In this document: one piece after another, positions 34,168 through 34,194 of the stretch
Position numbering within the stretch: the first letter of the stretch is position 1
Layout: every line of letters starts with the position of its first letter
Source: Planctomycetota bacterium
GTDB lineage: Bacteria; Planctomycetota; Phycisphaerae; UBA1845
NCBI GenBank assembly: GCA_024275565.1
Contig: JAJRYY010000044.1
Location: 1 to 34,194 of the forward strand
DNA length: 34,194 bases
Reading direction: 5' to 3'
Translations under genes and position numbers: made by a program
The notes under the pieces: model-generated
What the model saw: the letters and a program-made list of their open reading frames with translations, nothing else
Databases searched by the model: none
Told to the model about the DNA's origin: nothing

Positions 34168-34194
34168 TGAAGGGAATGAGATGCGGGCGAAAAA

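Noticed and set aside
1..34194. Avoidance of CTGCAG as evidence of restriction
   Set aside because: CTGCAG is present in several places, including inside the methylase gene (near 28617); I did not make a full count, so no claim is made.
28000..34194. Prophage or integrative element
   Set aside because: No integrase, structural, replication or att-like repeats are seen; the restriction pair and RAYT are better explained as separate acquisitions.

Overview
The window looks like a chromosomal segment of a planctomycete, most probably of the class Phycisphaerae. The evidence is a Tat-exported DUF1501 protein, a secreted protein ending in a calcium-binding aspartate-rich tail followed by a dockerin-like DxDxD segment, an ECF sigma/anti-sigma/short-secretin-domain operon, UvrA-like proteins built from more than two ATPase halves, weak Shine-Dalgarno signals and frequent GTG/TTG starts. 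The assignment is inferred from gene families; no rRNA or marker gene is present.

Layout. 1-6.0 kb: a membrane protein with a zinc ribbon (possibly 5'-truncated), a minimal flagellin, the MgtE magnesium channel, a dGTPase/HIT-hydrolase pair and a probable lipoprotein. 6.0-15.1 kb: a UvrA-like locus. The first ATPase half is one gene. It is followed by a nucleotidyltransferase-like gene and an AT-richer gene with a zinc ribbon, a winged-helix-like segment and a deoxyribosyltransferase/TIR-like domain. Then comes a 5.1-kb reading frame with three more UvrA halves (II-I-II) and an unassigned C-terminal domain, broken by one in-frame TAA. Read together this is an I-II-I-II protein cut at the linker between halves 1 and 2 by two unrelated genes, and cut again by a nonsense codon.

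15.1-20 kb: a CBM9-like protein, a YcgR-like PilZ protein, a DUF1501 protein and an ArsB/NhaD-type transporter. 20-25.4 kb: a two-domain universal stress protein, a membrane-anchored glutamate-synthase-like FMN/3Fe-4S protein, tRNA-Val(UAC), and a 3-hydroxyacyl-CoA dehydrogenase/thiolase pair able to run the last two steps of beta-oxidation-type degradation. 25.5-28 kb: an ECF sigma factor, its membrane anti-sigma partner and an exported protein with two short-secretin-like domains, in one minus-strand operon. 28.4-30.9 kb: a complete BsuBI/PstI-type restriction-modification pair. 30.9-34.2 kb: panC, a secreted protein, and a REP-associated tyrosine transposase (RAYT) bracketed by its probable REP hairpins, with a fragment of a second transposase beside it.

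A theme across the window is short tandem duplication. Units of 14, 15, 18, 21, 24, 26 and 38 bp are repeated two to six times at about ten loci. Units inside genes are multiples of 3; units between genes often are not. This points to a DNA-level slippage or duplication process filtered by selection for reading frame.
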